A stretch of 64,000 bases of DNA from CAZTNW01 sp964614945 (GTDB lineage Bacteria; Caldisericota; JANLFM01). The position numbers and the translations under genes were made by a program. Positions 6,817-16,036 of this stretch are shown piece by piece. Below the pieces are notes generated by a model. It was given only the letters and a program-made list of their open reading frames with translations. It did no database searches and had not been told where the DNA came from. Numbering within the stretch: position 1 is the first letter of the stretch; every line of letters starts with the position of its first letter. The DNA is taken from assembly GCA_964614945.1 (NCBI GenBank), contig CAZTNW010000002.1, positions 124,001 to 188,000 on the forward strand, given 5' to 3'.

Positions 6817-8907
6817 TCATTCTTTTTCCTCCGCCTTCTCCGCCAGAGCCTTTTCTATGATCCCCTCCGCCAACTGATTGGGCACCTCTTCGTAATGGGA
6901 GAATTCCATTGTGTAGTAACCCCGTCCCTGCGTGATTGAAGTGAGGTCGCTGGCGTAGGAAAGCATTTCCGCAAGAGGAACCTGGGCTTTTATCGCCTGG
7001 GTTTTGCCCGCCGAATCCATTCCCAGGATTCGGCCCCGCTTGGAATTCAAGTCCGAGATCACATCGCCCATGTAGGCCTCCGGTACTCTCACTTCCACCG
7101 AGACAATCGGCTCCAGGATAACAGGTTTAGCGTCCTGCATTCCTTTCTTGAAAGCCAGAGAGGCTGCAACTTTAAAAGCCAACTCCGAGGAATCCACGGT
7201 GTGATAAGAGCCGTCATATACCGCCGCTTTGAAATCCACTACCGGGAAACCAGCCAGAATTCCTTTCTCCATGGACTCGCGAATGCCCTTTTCCACGGCT
7301 GGGATATACTGCTTGGGGATTACTCCTCCCACAATCCGGTTCTCGAACTCGAAGCCCTTCCCCCGCTCGACGGGAGAAAACTCGACCCAACAGTGACCGT
7401 ACTGTCCGTGCCCTCCTGTTTGCTTCTTGTATTTACCCTCCACCTTCACGCTCGTGCGAATAGTCTCCTTGTAAGGTACTTTGGGCGGTTCCAGGTTCAC
7501 GTCGATGGAGAATTTTCGTTTCATCCGCTCCACCATCGCCTCCAGGTGAGACTGGCCCAGGCCGGAAACGATGGTTTGGCCGACTTCAGCATCCCTGCGT
7601 ACCTCGATCGTTGGGTCTTCCTCCACCATACGAGCCAGCGCGTTAGAGATCCTGTCCTCGTCCCCCTTAGACCTCGGCTGGATGGCTGCAGAGATAACCG
7701 GTTTAGGAAAGCGCAGGGGCGGGAGGAGAAGGGGGTGTTCTTTCTCGCACAGGGTGTCCCCGGTCTTTGTCTCGGAGAGCTTGGAAATCGCTCCTATGTC
7801 ACCGGCAATGAGCTCTGGCGCTCCTTCCTGCGTTTTGCCGCGGAGGAAAAAAGGTTGGCTGATACGCTCCTCCACCTCGCGTGTGGTATTCAGAAGGCGG
7901 GAATCCGGTCGGAGGGTGCCTGCATAAAGCCGCAGGAGGGTGATCTTGCCCACATAAGGATCGGCCATGGTCTTCCAGACAAGGGCGGCCAGGGGAGCCT
8001 CCTTATCCGGCTTGATCGTAACTTGTTCCCTCGTTTTAGGGTTGAGGGCCTGCAAATTACCCGTCTCCAGTGGGGAAGGAAACGAGTTCAGAATGAAATC
8101 CAGCAATGCTGCGCTCCCCTGATTCCTGAATGGAGAAGCGCAGAGAATGGGGAATATTTTCCCGGCCAGAATGGCCTTGCGCAACCCGGTGCGGATCTCC
8201 TCCTCATTCAATTCCTGACCGTCAAGGTATTTCTCCAGCATTGCATCGTCCGCCTCGGTAGCAGCCTCGACCAGCCTTTCACGATATTTCTCCGCTTCCG
8301 CGGCCTGTTCCTTAGGAATTTCCCTGACCTCCACCTGTCCGCTCCCCTCCGGAAAATGCAGGGTCTTCATCTGCAGAAGATCTACAACACCCTCGAAGGC
8401 GGCCTCCTTGCCTACAGGAAGATGCAAGGGAGTTACTGCCTTGCCGAAAGCATCCTCCAGATCTTTCATCGTCTTCTCGAAGCTGGCGTTCTCTTTGTCG
8501 ATCTTGGTAACGAGAAATGCCCGCGGCATCCCCCTCTCCTCAAGACTCCCCCAGTAAAGCTCTGTCCCCACCTCCACCCCTGAGACGGCAGAAACAAGCA
8601 TCAAGGCTGCATCTGCCGGATAAAGGGCACTCTTAACCTCGCCCACAAAATCGAGGAGGCCGGGGGCGTCGAGGATATTGATTTTCTGCTCCCGCCAAAA
8701 CAGGTAAGCAACGGTAGCGGAAAGAGAGGAGCGGCGCCTGACCTCTTCCGGGTCGAAATCCGAGACCGTATTTCCCTCTTCCACCTTACCCAGCCTGGTG
8801 GTAACACCTGCTGTGAACAGAAGGGCCTCCAGAAGGGTGGTTTTCCCCGCGCCGGAATGCGATACAATCGCTACGTTACGAATATTCTGGGTCGTCAAGG
8901 CTTTCAT
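6817..8907 (-). CDS. Elongation factor G paralogue (FusA2-like translational GTPase)
   Basis: A protein of 696 residues with full EF-G architecture. The GTPase domain shows SHSGAGKTT (G1), DAPGLLDF (G3) and VTKIDKE (G4). Domains II to V follow, including GLGQSHLE and a C-terminal QGRGYYTMEF. The G4 motif reads TKID instead of the usual NKMD, which suits the EF-G2 group rather than housekeeping EF-G. Its cellular role (stress, recycling or other) cannot be read from sequence. The ATG at 8907 is preferred because GGGAGG lies just upstream. It stands alone between the iron operon and the divergent folB. Confidence 0.87.
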   Translation of the reverse strand: MKALTTQNIRNVAIVSHSGAGKTTLLEALLFTAGVTTRLGKVEEGNTVSDFDPEEVRRRSSLSATVAYLFWREQKINILDAPGLLDFVGEVKSALYPADAALMLVSAVSGVEVGTELYWGSLEERGMPRAFLVTKIDKENASFEKTMKDLEDAFGKAVTPLHLPVGKEAAFEGVVDLLQMKTLHFPEGSGQVEVREIPKEQAAEAEKYRERLVEAATEADDAMLEKYLDGQELNEEEIRTGLRKAILAGKIFPILCASPFRNQGSAALLDFILNSFPSPLETGNLQALNPKTREQVTIKPDKEAPLAALVWKTMADPYVGKITLLRLYAGTLRPDSRLLNTTREVEERISQPFFLRGKTQEGAPELIAGDIGAISKLSETKTGDTLCEKEHPLLLPPLRFPKPVISAAIQPRSKGDEDRISNALARMVEEDPTIEVRRDAEVGQTIVSGLGQSHLEAMVERMKRKFSIDVNLEPPKVPYKETIRTSVKVEGKYKKQTGGHGQYGHCWVEFSPVERGKGFEFENRIVGGVIPKQYIPAVEKGIRESMEKGILAGFPVVDFKAAVYDGSYHTVDSSELAFKVAASLAFKKGMQDAKPVILEPIVSVEVRVPEAYMGDVISDLNSKRGRILGMDSAGKTQAIKAQVPLAEMLSYASDLTSITQGRGYYTMEFSHYEEVPNQLAEGIIEKALAEKAEEKE

Positions 8908-8996
8908 TACATCCTCCCAATTGAAATATCGGCGCAAAACGATAATAATTGCACGAGCATCATACCACTTGGGAAGCTTAGGGACAAGGAAAAAAG

Positions 8997-9383
8997 ATGG
9001 TTGAGAAGAACAGAGGAATAGTGTTGGAGGGCCTCGCCTTTCTGGGTCGACATGGAGCTCGGGCGGAGGAACGGGAGGGAAAACAGCCTTTCTCTGTCGA
9101 CCTGGAGCTGCAGTTTCCTCTCCCCGAAAGCGATGAGCTGAGCTCCACAGTCGATTATGCTCAGGCGGTATCCCTGGTCCGTGCTCTCGTCGAGAGTCGA
9201 TCGTTCACCTTGATCGAGACCCTGGCCCAGGAAATAGCTGGAGCACTTCTGCGGGCTCTTCCCCTCTTAGAGAGAGTGGGCGTGCGGGTACACAAACCAC
9301 GAGCCCCTCTGTCGGTTGATTATGACGACCTCTATGCGGAGTGCTGGCTTGAGCGTGGTAGCCTGGATCGGACTGGGGAGTAA
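8997..9383 (+). CDS. folB: Dihydroneopterin aldolase
   Basis: A 128-residue enzyme of folate synthesis that cleaves dihydroneopterin to 6-hydroxymethyl-dihydropterin and glycolaldehyde. Seen: LEGLAFLGRHGARAEER near the start (the F/Y-GxHG-x-E pattern), FTLIETLAQEIA with the substrate-binding Glu, and the C-terminal VRVHKPRAPLSVDYDD typical of FolB. The 3' end overlaps the downstream folK fusion, the next enzyme in the pathway. Confidence 0.92.
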   Translation: MVEKNRGIVLEGLAFLGRHGARAEEREGKQPFSVDLELQFPLPESDELSSTVDYAQAVSLVRALVESRSFTLIETLAQEIAGALLRALPLLERVGVRVHKPRAPLSVDYDDLYAECWLERGSLDRTGE

Positions 9384-10521
9384 TCTCGAAAACCGCCTAC
9401 TAAAACTGCGGAGCGCCGTTCGCGCCTTGCGCGCCTATCTGGAAATTGAACAGGTGTCCTCTCTCTATGAGACTGAGCCCGTGGGGTATCGGAATCAGCC
9501 TTTCTTCCTCAATGCCTGTCTTCGCGGTCGAACACGGCTCTCTCCGGTCTCCTTGCTTGAAAAAATGAAGGGGATCGAGGAGGGTTTGGGCAGGAGGAAG
9601 ACTTTTCCGGGCGGGCCCCGCGTTATTGATCTAGACCTACTGCTTTTTGACCGATCTGTTATCGATACAGGAGATCTCATCCTGCCTCATCCTCGCCTGG
9701 AGGAAAGAGGGTTCGTCCTCTTTCCCCTGGTCGAAATTTCCCCTCATTTCCTGCATCCTCGCCTGAAGAGGGAGCTTCTCGATCTCTGGCTGGACTGGAA
9801 AGGGGGGCAAACCCTGCGCTGGTTAAGTGGACCAGGATGGGAGCAGGGGGAGGTCAATCGGACCCCCCCTATTCTTCGCCTTCTCTCCGTCCCCAGCACC
9901 GAGAAGGTCACAGAGAAGCTCGCCGCTTGCGAATTCCCGCCCTGGACAGCAGTAAGGGCCGACAGCCAGAGGGAAAGCTGTTGGCATTCTCCAGGAAGGG
10001 GGCTCTATTTCTCCCTGCTTCTGCCGGCGATGAGCCAGGGGCTCGAACGAGCGAGCCTGGCGTGCGCGCTCGCCCTGGAGAAGAAAGGGATCTCGCTGGA
10101 GCTACTCTGGCCTCGCCAGCTCCTCTGCGGCGGCTCGGTGGTGGGCGCTCTTTCAATGCATCCCTCCTACAATCTACTCAATCTGGAGCTGAATCTTCAT
10201 CTGGAGCGCTTTCTCCTCCGTCGGGGAAAAAGAATGAGTCCGCTCTACATCCCCTGTTCTCACCCTCGACAAGGAAGGGAGGGAATTTTCCAGGAGCTTT
10301 ATCTTACGATTCAGCACACCTCCTCGCTTCCTTCTTCCTCGCTTAATGCCCTGTGGGCCGAGCGCGACAGTGCCCTGGGCAAAATTGTCCTCTACGAGGA
10401 AAAGATCAGGGGGATCGGCGGTGGGTTGACCGAGGAAGGCTATCTCCTTTGTACTCGAGCGGGGGATCTTCTACTAAAAGAGGGACTGGTCAGAATAGAG
10501 CGGGAGGGATCAGAACCCTGA
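9334..10521 (+). CDS. folK: HPPK (FolK) fused to a degenerate biotin-protein-ligase-like domain
   Basis: About 395 residues, roughly twice a normal FolK. Residues 8-150 are a standard 6-hydroxymethyl-dihydropterin pyrophosphokinase: GLGSN, YETEPVGYRNQPFFLN, GPRVIDLDLLLF and LPHPRLEERGFVL. Residues about 180-390 align with the BirA catalytic domain: SVPSTEK, then WHSPGRGLYFSLLLP, LLWPRQLLCGG and LNLELNLH. A BirA-like C-terminal GGLTEEGYLL element follows. The GRGRxG biotin loop is deleted and the catalytic KWPND reads LWPRQ, so ligase activity is unlikely. Possible starts are 9316, 9334 and GTG 9355. The 3' end overlaps prmC by 32 bases. Confidence 0.82.
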   Translation: MRSAGLSVVAWIGLGSNLENRLLKLRSAVRALRAYLEIEQVSSLYETEPVGYRNQPFFLNACLRGRTRLSPVSLLEKMKGIEEGLGRRKTFPGGPRVIDLDLLLFDRSVIDTGDLILPHPRLEERGFVLFPLVEISPHFLHPRLKRELLDLWLDWKGGQTLRWLSGPGWEQGEVNRTPPILRLLSVPSTEKVTEKLAACEFPPWTAVRADSQRESCWHSPGRGLYFSLLLPAMSQGLERASLACALALEKKGISLELLWPRQLLCGGSVVGALSMHPSYNLLNLELNLHLERFLLRRGKRMSPLYIPCSHPRQGREGIFQELYLTIQHTSSLPSSSLNALWAERDSALGKIVLYEEKIRGIGGGLTEEGYLLCTRAGDLLLKEGLVRIEREGSEP

Positions 10522-11317
10522 GGAGGCGGGGGAGCCCCGACCAATCTTTGAGGATGTCAATTTCTGCGAGAGGGAAGTTCCTCCGGGCCAGATGCTGGAG
10601 TTCGGCCTGCTCGTCCCCGATCTCTAAGAAAAGAGCTCCCCCTTTTTCCAGCCCGGCTTTTCCCTCGTTCAACAGGCGCTCCGCAAGCTCAACCCCTGTC
10701 GCTCCACCCAAAAGAGCACATCGGGGCTCGAACATTAATCCGGGTGACGCTTTTAAAAGAACGGGGGAGAGGTAGGGGAGATTGGCGACAATCAAGTCCA
10801 CCCGTTCTTCTAAAGAGGAGAGGAGGTCGCTCTGCTTAAGTATAATGCGGTTCTTGAGTCCGAATCTCTCCACGTTTCGCCTGGCTACGGCTAATGCTTC
10901 CGCCGAGGAGTCCAGGGCCCAGATCCTGGCCTCAGGCAGGGCGAGCGCCAGCGATATGGCAATGCAACCCGAGCCCGTTCCCACATCTGCAATTGAGATA
11001 ATTCTTCGCCGGTGGGCCCAACCGATGGTCTTCTCCACTAAGAGCTCGGTTTCCGGACGGGGAATCAAGGCGCGTTCATCGATAATAAAGAACTGACCGA
11101 AGAATTCCTTGCGCCCGCTCAAATAGGCCAGCGGTCTGCCCTTACTTCTCTCTATCGCCCAGCGAAAGAGCTCGGCAGGACTTCCGGGAAAGGGGTCATC
11201 GGCGTGGGAAAGGATGAAAGCCAGGTCTCGCCGTAAGAACTCCACCAGCAAATAATGGGCCTCGCGCAAGCTTCCGAGGCCTTCTTTAGCCCAAAGCAAC
11301 ACTTCACCGATCTTCAT
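10490..11317 (-). CDS. prmC: Peptide chain release factor glutamine methyltransferase
   Basis: A 275-residue PrmC/HemK. It methylates the GGQ glutamine of release factors using S-adenosylmethionine. Seen: an N-terminal helical domain (MKIGEVLLWAKEGL), GRKEFFGQ, IPRPETELLVE, the SAM site IADVGTGSGCIAISLAL, and the catalytic motif as NLPY where the family usually has NPPY. The ATG at 11317 gives the standard PrmC N-terminus; a longer frame to 11413 would overlap ku. The 3' end overlaps the folK fusion on the other strand by 32 bases. Confidence 0.9.
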   Translation of the reverse strand: MKIGEVLLWAKEGLGSLREAHYLLVEFLRRDLAFILSHADDPFPGSPAELFRWAIERSKGRPLAYLSGRKEFFGQFFIIDERALIPRPETELLVEKTIGWAHRRRIISIADVGTGSGCIAISLALALPEARIWALDSSAEALAVARRNVERFGLKNRIILKQSDLLSSLEERVDLIVANLPYLSPVLLKASPGLMFEPRCALLGGATGVELAERLLNEGKAGLEKGGALFLEIGDEQAELQHLARRNFPLAEIDILKDWSGLPRLLRVLIPPALF

Positions 11318-11403
11318 CTCCTTAATTCTATCCTGTCTATTCCCTTCCCTTGCCAAATCTGCGTCCTTTCCGATTAAATATTTAAAGAAAGGCAGAGAGG
11401 AAC

Positions 11404-12204
11404 ATGCGAGCAATCGGTTCTTGCGCCATCAGTTTCGGGTTGGTAAATATTCCGGTAAAAATCTATCCGGCGACGGAGGAGAAGACGATCCATTTTCACA
11501 ACCTTCACAAGACCTGCGGCTCCCGCTTGAAATACCTTCGCTGGTGCCCTTTTCATCAGGCGGAGGTCCCCGCAGAGGAAATCATTAAGGGCTACGAATA
11601 CGCCAGAGGCCAGTACGTGATGCTGACGGATGAGGATTTAGTTTCGGTGCCCTTGGAGACAGTGGAGAACATCGAGCTGCTCCAGTTTGTAAATATGGAG
11701 GAACTCGATCCCATTTACTACCAAAAGACCTATTACTTGGGCCCTGCCGCGAGTGAGAAAGCCTTCGCCCTCCTGAAAGAAGCGCTGGTCAAAAGCGAGC
11801 GCGTAGGAATAGGAAAACTGACACTGAGGCAGAAGGAAGGGCTCATTCTCCTCCGACCCTACCAGGACATCCTAGCTTTAGAGATGCTCTACTATCCTGA
11901 TGAGATCCGCTCTACCCACGAGATCCCTGAGCTGGAGGGGCTGCCCAAAGAGGTACAGGCCAAGGAGCTGGCCATGGCCCTGCAGCTCGTCGAGAGCATG
12001 AGTGAGGCCTTTATGCCTGAGAGGTACGAAGATCAATACCGAGAGGCTCTGGGAAAATTGATCGAGCAGAAAGTTGCAGGCCAGGCCGTGATCTCACCCC
12101 CGAAGAGAGAGGCCAAGGTCATCGACTTGATGGAGGCCCTCAAGGAATCCGTGGAAAAAATGAGAGAAAGGAAGGGGAAGGCCGCGCAAGAGGGCGCCTC
12201 TTAA
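11404..12204 (+). CDS. ku: Ku DNA end-binding protein (NHEJ)
   Basis: A protein of 266 residues matching bacterial Ku. It opens with MRAIGSCAISFGLVNIPVK and has the bridge and arm region (GYEYARGQYV, YYQKTYYLGP). Bacterial Ku forms a ring homodimer on broken DNA ends and recruits LigD. No LigD, ligase or primase is present in this window. The C-terminal tail is short and Lys/Arg rich. The stop overlaps the glycosyltransferase ATG by one base (TAATG). GAGAGGAAC precedes the start. Confidence 0.94.
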   Translation: MRAIGSCAISFGLVNIPVKIYPATEEKTIHFHNLHKTCGSRLKYLRWCPFHQAEVPAEEIIKGYEYARGQYVMLTDEDLVSVPLETVENIELLQFVNMEELDPIYYQKTYYLGPAASEKAFALLKEALVKSERVGIGKLTLRQKEGLILLRPYQDILALEMLYYPDEIRSTHEIPELEGLPKEVQAKELAMALQLVESMSEAFMPERYEDQYREALGKLIEQKVAGQAVISPPKREAKVIDLMEALKESVEKMRERKGKAAQEGAS

Positions 12205-13433
12205 TGCTCTATTCCATCTTCCTCTGGATCCTGGACAATTTCAAATACGGTTTCCTCTTCATGTGCGGGTATCTGGCCTTCATTGCCCTGGGCAATCTGA
12301 TTCCCCGCCGCCGAATTCCGCATGCAGCTCCTCGGACCTGCTTCGCCATTGTAGTCCCGGCGCATGATGAGGAGAAAGTGATCGGGGATCTGATCAAGAA
12401 CCTGCGCGAGTTGGACTATCCCCAAGAGCTCGTCCACATCTATATTATTTGCGATCACTGTACCGACCGGACGGCGCTTATAGCTGAGGAGCGAGGAGCG
12501 ATAGCCCTGCGCCGGGAAACGGGGGAAATAAGGGGCAAGGGCGCCGCCCTGGAGTGGGGGTTGGAGCAGATTTTTCAACTTAAGGGCAGGGATTATCACG
12601 AGGCCTTCTGCTTCTTCGACGCGGATAATCGGGTCAGTCGAAACTTCCTCTCGGTCATGAACAACCATCTGGCAGCTGGTCACAATTTGATGCAGGCCTT
12701 CCTCGATCTGAAGAATCCAAATTCGAATTGGATCACGCGTACGATTTTCGTCGAGCAACGCTCCACGAATTTCCTCTGGCACACTGGGAAAACGCGCTGG
12801 GGCCTGGGAAACTATCTCATCGGTACCGGCATGTGCGTGCGGGGGAAACTCCTGGCCGAGGAAGGATGGAAAGTACAATCCCTGACCGAGGACCTTGAGC
12901 TCTCCTTAAAGATGGCCCTTCGGGGGGAACGCATTCGCTGGGTGGCGGAAACGAAAACTTTCGACGAGGCTCCGACCGACCTGCGCACAATCTGGTTCCA
13001 GAGACAGCGCTGGTCTATCGGTGGTTGGCGCTGCTTCTTCCGCTTCTTCCTTCCTTGCCTCTGGCAGGGCTTGATCCAGAGAAACCTGCGCCTCTGGGAC
13101 ATGGCGATCTACCTGATTACCCCCGCCTGGCTGATTTTCGCTTTGATCTACGGCATCCTCAACGCCGTCAACACCCTCTTTTCCATCGTTCAGCTTCCTC
13201 CCAACCCTTTCATGACCATTTTTGGCATCACCTACGCCTTGCTCTACGTCCCCTCCGGAATCTTCTTCTCTGGCATCCCCGTCCTGCGAAATATCCCCTA
13301 CATATTTGTCTATATCATCCTCATTCCGGTATTGGGAATGCTGGAGTGCGTGTTCGGCTTGGTCCAGGTGGGAAAAAAGGCCTGGTTTCACACTCCTCAC
13401 AAAGCAAGATTAGATGAAGAGATCAAGCTTTAG
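12204..13433 (+). CDS. Membrane-associated family 2 glycosyltransferase
   Basis: A protein of 409 residues. One N-terminal membrane helix (about 10-32) precedes a GT-A catalytic domain: VPAHDEEKVI, a DADN metal-binding motif (FFDADNRVS), LTEDLELSLK and the QRQRWSIGGW motif shared with processive GT2 enzymes such as cellulose and hyaluronan synthases. Three or more C-terminal membrane helices follow. The sugar and product are not evident. The next gene, a wall-anchored glycosidase-like protein, overlaps by 20 bases, suggesting a shared cell-surface polysaccharide role. Confidence 0.88.
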   Translation: MLYSIFLWILDNFKYGFLFMCGYLAFIALGNLIPRRRIPHAAPRTCFAIVVPAHDEEKVIGDLIKNLRELDYPQELVHIYIICDHCTDRTALIAEERGAIALRRETGEIRGKGAALEWGLEQIFQLKGRDYHEAFCFFDADNRVSRNFLSVMNNHLAAGHNLMQAFLDLKNPNSNWITRTIFVEQRSTNFLWHTGKTRWGLGNYLIGTGMCVRGKLLAEEGWKVQSLTEDLELSLKMALRGERIRWVAETKTFDEAPTDLRTIWFQRQRWSIGGWRCFFRFFLPCLWQGLIQRNLRLWDMAIYLITPAWLIFALIYGILNAVNTLFSIVQLPPNPFMTIFGITYALLYVPSGIFFSGIPVLRNIPYIFVYIILIPVLGMLECVFGLVQVGKKAWFHTPHKARLDEEIKL

Positions 13434-15534
13434 TCTCCTTCTCCTTATCCTCGCCTTCCTGTTGCTCTCCTCTTACCATTTTCCCTTCACCTGGGCGGAC
13501 TCTACCGTCGCGGCACTGGAAGACGAAGTTCGCCTCCGTTCTTTGCCGGGGAACGGAGGCGAGGTGTTGGAGACTATTCGCCTGGGAGATGCGCTTCTCG
13601 TCATCAAGGAAGGTCGCGATCCGACAGGAGCGATCTGGTTCTTGGTACGTTCTCCATCCGGGCAAGAGGGGTGGGTGGCCTCCTGGCTCCTCTCCTTCGG
13701 CGACCGTAAATGGGTGGTGACGGATGAAGACTATCTCAACCTGAGGGAGGGCCCCGGCATGAGCTTTTCCGTTATCTCTCAGCTTCCGCAGGACACGGTC
13801 CTTTTCCTGTTCGGGGAGGAAGCGGACGAGGACCAGCAGGTCTGGTACGAGGTAGAGACGCCAGCGGGAGAGAGTGGGTGGGTGGCATCATGGTATGTGC
13901 GATCCGGCCGCCTTTCCCCCCCTCCTCCGATCCCTGTGGAGATCGAGTCCCCTCAGGGAAATATAATCTTAAACGACATCTACTATCACTGGGCCAGGGA
14001 GAACATCGTAGAAATGGTGAGGGACGGCCTGGTCTTCGGCTATCCGGACGCCACCTTCCGTCCGGATAGCTCTCTCTCGCGCGCGGAATTCTACACTCTC
14101 TTGATTCGTTTCAAAAAAATCCCTCCGGAAAGTCCCCCCACTCCAAGCTTCGAGGACCTCTCTCCCGATCATTGGGGCTATCCTTACATGGAGACGGCAA
14201 AAAAGGCCGGCTATCTCGGATTTTCCCAATCGGCGCAGATCGAACCGGACTTGCCGATTACGCGGGGAGAGATCGTCCTCGCCGCGATACGAGCCTTGAA
14301 TTTGGAGAGCGTAGCCCTCTCCCGCGCGGATGCCTTTGTTTCCTTCACCGACACCATTCCCTCATCCATCGCCCCCTTCCTGCAGGTGGGCTGCGAGGCC
14401 TCACTGGTGAAAGGCTACCCCGACGGGACCTTCCGCTTGAATGGAAGCGCCTCGCGGGCAGAGGCTCTGACTATTCTTGAGCGGATGAAGTCCCCTTCCT
14501 CCCTCGGCACCATTTACCTGGCATCGAAACGGGTACCCCTCTCCCCCACGGTGACGGTAACCGTGCTCTATGCACAGGTGGACCTCACCCGGCCCAATAT
14601 TCAGGCCCGGGTCTTCATCGCCCGCGACCAGATAGGGAGGTTGGAATCACTTGGGGAACTGGCGGGGAGGAACAAAGTTACGGTGGCGTTGGCCGGGGCT
14701 TACTTCGATAAAAAATCATCTGACCCCCTCGATCCGGAGGGCCCCTGCCGTTATATATGGGGGAACTTAGAGAACGACGGCACCTTCATCGCTCTCACGA
14801 ACCAGGGAACCTCCATCGGGTTTTCCTCCACCAATGATGTCTTCTTCGCCCCGCTTGAGGTAGGGATAACCGGGCGCATTCTGCCCGAAAACCTCGACGG
14901 TCGGGGACCCGATGAGCTCAGCTTTTACATATCGGGACTGAACCAACCTCTGCTGCCAGACTCCGTCCGTTTATTCACGCCCATCTACGGTGATAAGGTA
15001 CGGGTCGGGGAAGCTAAGGCAATCGTATTCCGTCAGTACAGGGTGATCGAGATTAAAAGCGGCGATGTCGAGATCCCCCGCGATGGATTCGTCCTGACTG
15101 CTCCAGCTGGTTCCTGGCTCTATGCCCACTTTCGCGTGGGGGATCGGGTGGAGCTGCAGTACAAGTATCTGAACAATGTGACGAAATTGCTTCTCCCCTG
15201 GCAGGAGGTGAAGACAACCATCTCGGGAGGACCGCGTCTGCTCAAGGCTGGGCAGGTTGTCCTCCATAATACCGAGGAAAACTTCGATGCCTCCCTGCTT
15301 GCCACATCGGCGCGCCGGAACGCCATCGGCCTCGTCGGAAGTCGTATAATCGTCCTCGCAACTGTAATGGAGCCCGTCACCTTGGAGCAGATGGCCCAAA
15401 TCATGCGGAATCTGGGCTGCCTGGAAGCGGTGAATCTGGACGGGGGTGCTTCCGCCGGACTCTATTACAGAGGCGAGGTTGTCGCACAGCCCAAGGGCAG
15501 TCTCACCAATATCATAGCCTTCACGGAGTACTGA
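13414..15534 (+). CDS. Secreted SH3-SLH-phosphodiester glycosidase (NAGPA) protein
   Basis: A 706-residue exported protein. Residues 1-28 are a signal peptide. Two bacterial SH3 domains follow (about 33-93 and 103-165, both ending GWVASW). Three SLH repeats come next (about 187-235, 245-298 and 305-358, with GYPDATFRP and GYPDGTFR). The last 330 residues are a NAGPA-type phosphodiester glycosidase domain with GAYFD and the hallmark VNLDGGASAGLYYRG. SLH repeats bind pyruvylated wall polymers, so the enzyme is probably displayed on the wall. The start overlaps the glycosyltransferase by 20 bases. Confidence 0.9.
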   Translation: MKRSSFSLLLLILAFLLLSSYHFPFTWADSTVAALEDEVRLRSLPGNGGEVLETIRLGDALLVIKEGRDPTGAIWFLVRSPSGQEGWVASWLLSFGDRKWVVTDEDYLNLREGPGMSFSVISQLPQDTVLFLFGEEADEDQQVWYEVETPAGESGWVASWYVRSGRLSPPPPIPVEIESPQGNIILNDIYYHWARENIVEMVRDGLVFGYPDATFRPDSSLSRAEFYTLLIRFKKIPPESPPTPSFEDLSPDHWGYPYMETAKKAGYLGFSQSAQIEPDLPITRGEIVLAAIRALNLESVALSRADAFVSFTDTIPSSIAPFLQVGCEASLVKGYPDGTFRLNGSASRAEALTILERMKSPSSLGTIYLASKRVPLSPTVTVTVLYAQVDLTRPNIQARVFIARDQIGRLESLGELAGRNKVTVALAGAYFDKKSSDPLDPEGPCRYIWGNLENDGTFIALTNQGTSIGFSSTNDVFFAPLEVGITGRILPENLDGRGPDELSFYISGLNQPLLPDSVRLFTPIYGDKVRVGEAKAIVFRQYRVIEIKSGDVEIPRDGFVLTAPAGSWLYAHFRVGDRVELQYKYLNNVTKLLLPWQEVKTTISGGPRLLKAGQVVLHNTEENFDASLLATSARRNAIGLVGSRIIVLATVMEPVTLEQMAQIMRNLGCLEAVNLDGGASAGLYYRGEVVAQPKGSLTNIIAFTEY

Positions 15535-15552
15535 TCTGCCGCCAGGGATTTG

Positions 15553-15945
15553 CTACGAGGCGATCTCGAAAATCCCTCCGAGAAAAATGGCTACGCCTCC
15601 GCCAAAAAGCAGGTATCCGCCGTAGCCTAAACTCCCGAGAAAGCTCTGAAAAATATCCCAGGTGCCGAAGATAGACTGCAGACTGGGAGAGCCCAGTACC
15701 CAGTAGATCAGGTAAACAGCCCCGCCTCCCAGGATCAGATGAATCAGCCCCATAGCTTTAGAGGGGGCGATCATCAGGATCAGGGATAGGCCGGCAGCCA
15801 CCAGCACAATCCATACCTTCCATGATTCAGGACCTTTGGTAGCATCCCAGAATGTGGCGGGGGCCACATTGAAGAAGGGTAAAAAGAAGCCAACGATCAT
15901 CGCCACCGCACCAAGGGCGATTAAAACCCTTGCCAGAAATCTCAT
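15553..15945 (-). CDS. Four-helix membrane protein (hypothetical)
   Basis: A protein of 130 residues with four predicted membrane helices, at about residues 5-27, 45-62, 65-85 and 105-127. Both ends are short, and a Trp-rich extracellular-type loop lies between helices 1 and 2. No family is recognised. CAGGAGGG is placed well before the ATG, and TATACT on the minus strand is a possible -10. It is convergent with the NAGPA gene, only 18 bases apart. Confidence 0.7.
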   Translation of the reverse strand: MRFLARVLIALGAVAMIVGFFLPFFNVAPATFWDATKGPESWKVWIVLVAAGLSLILMIAPSKAMGLIHLILGGGAVYLIYWVLGSPSLQSIFGTWDIFQSFLGSLGYGGYLLFGGGVAIFLGGIFEIAS

Positions 15946-16036
15946 CTCTAACCCTCCTGTTTCTTCCCCTGAAAAATTTTCTACAGTATACAGGAAATAT
16001 CACCTCTGCGCTTTTTGAGGTCTTTGAAAGGGTGGG

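Noticed and set aside
7201..8583. A 460-codon plus-strand open frame
   Set aside because: It lies wholly opposite the EF-G paralogue, shows no family motif, and its composition follows the antisense of that gene.
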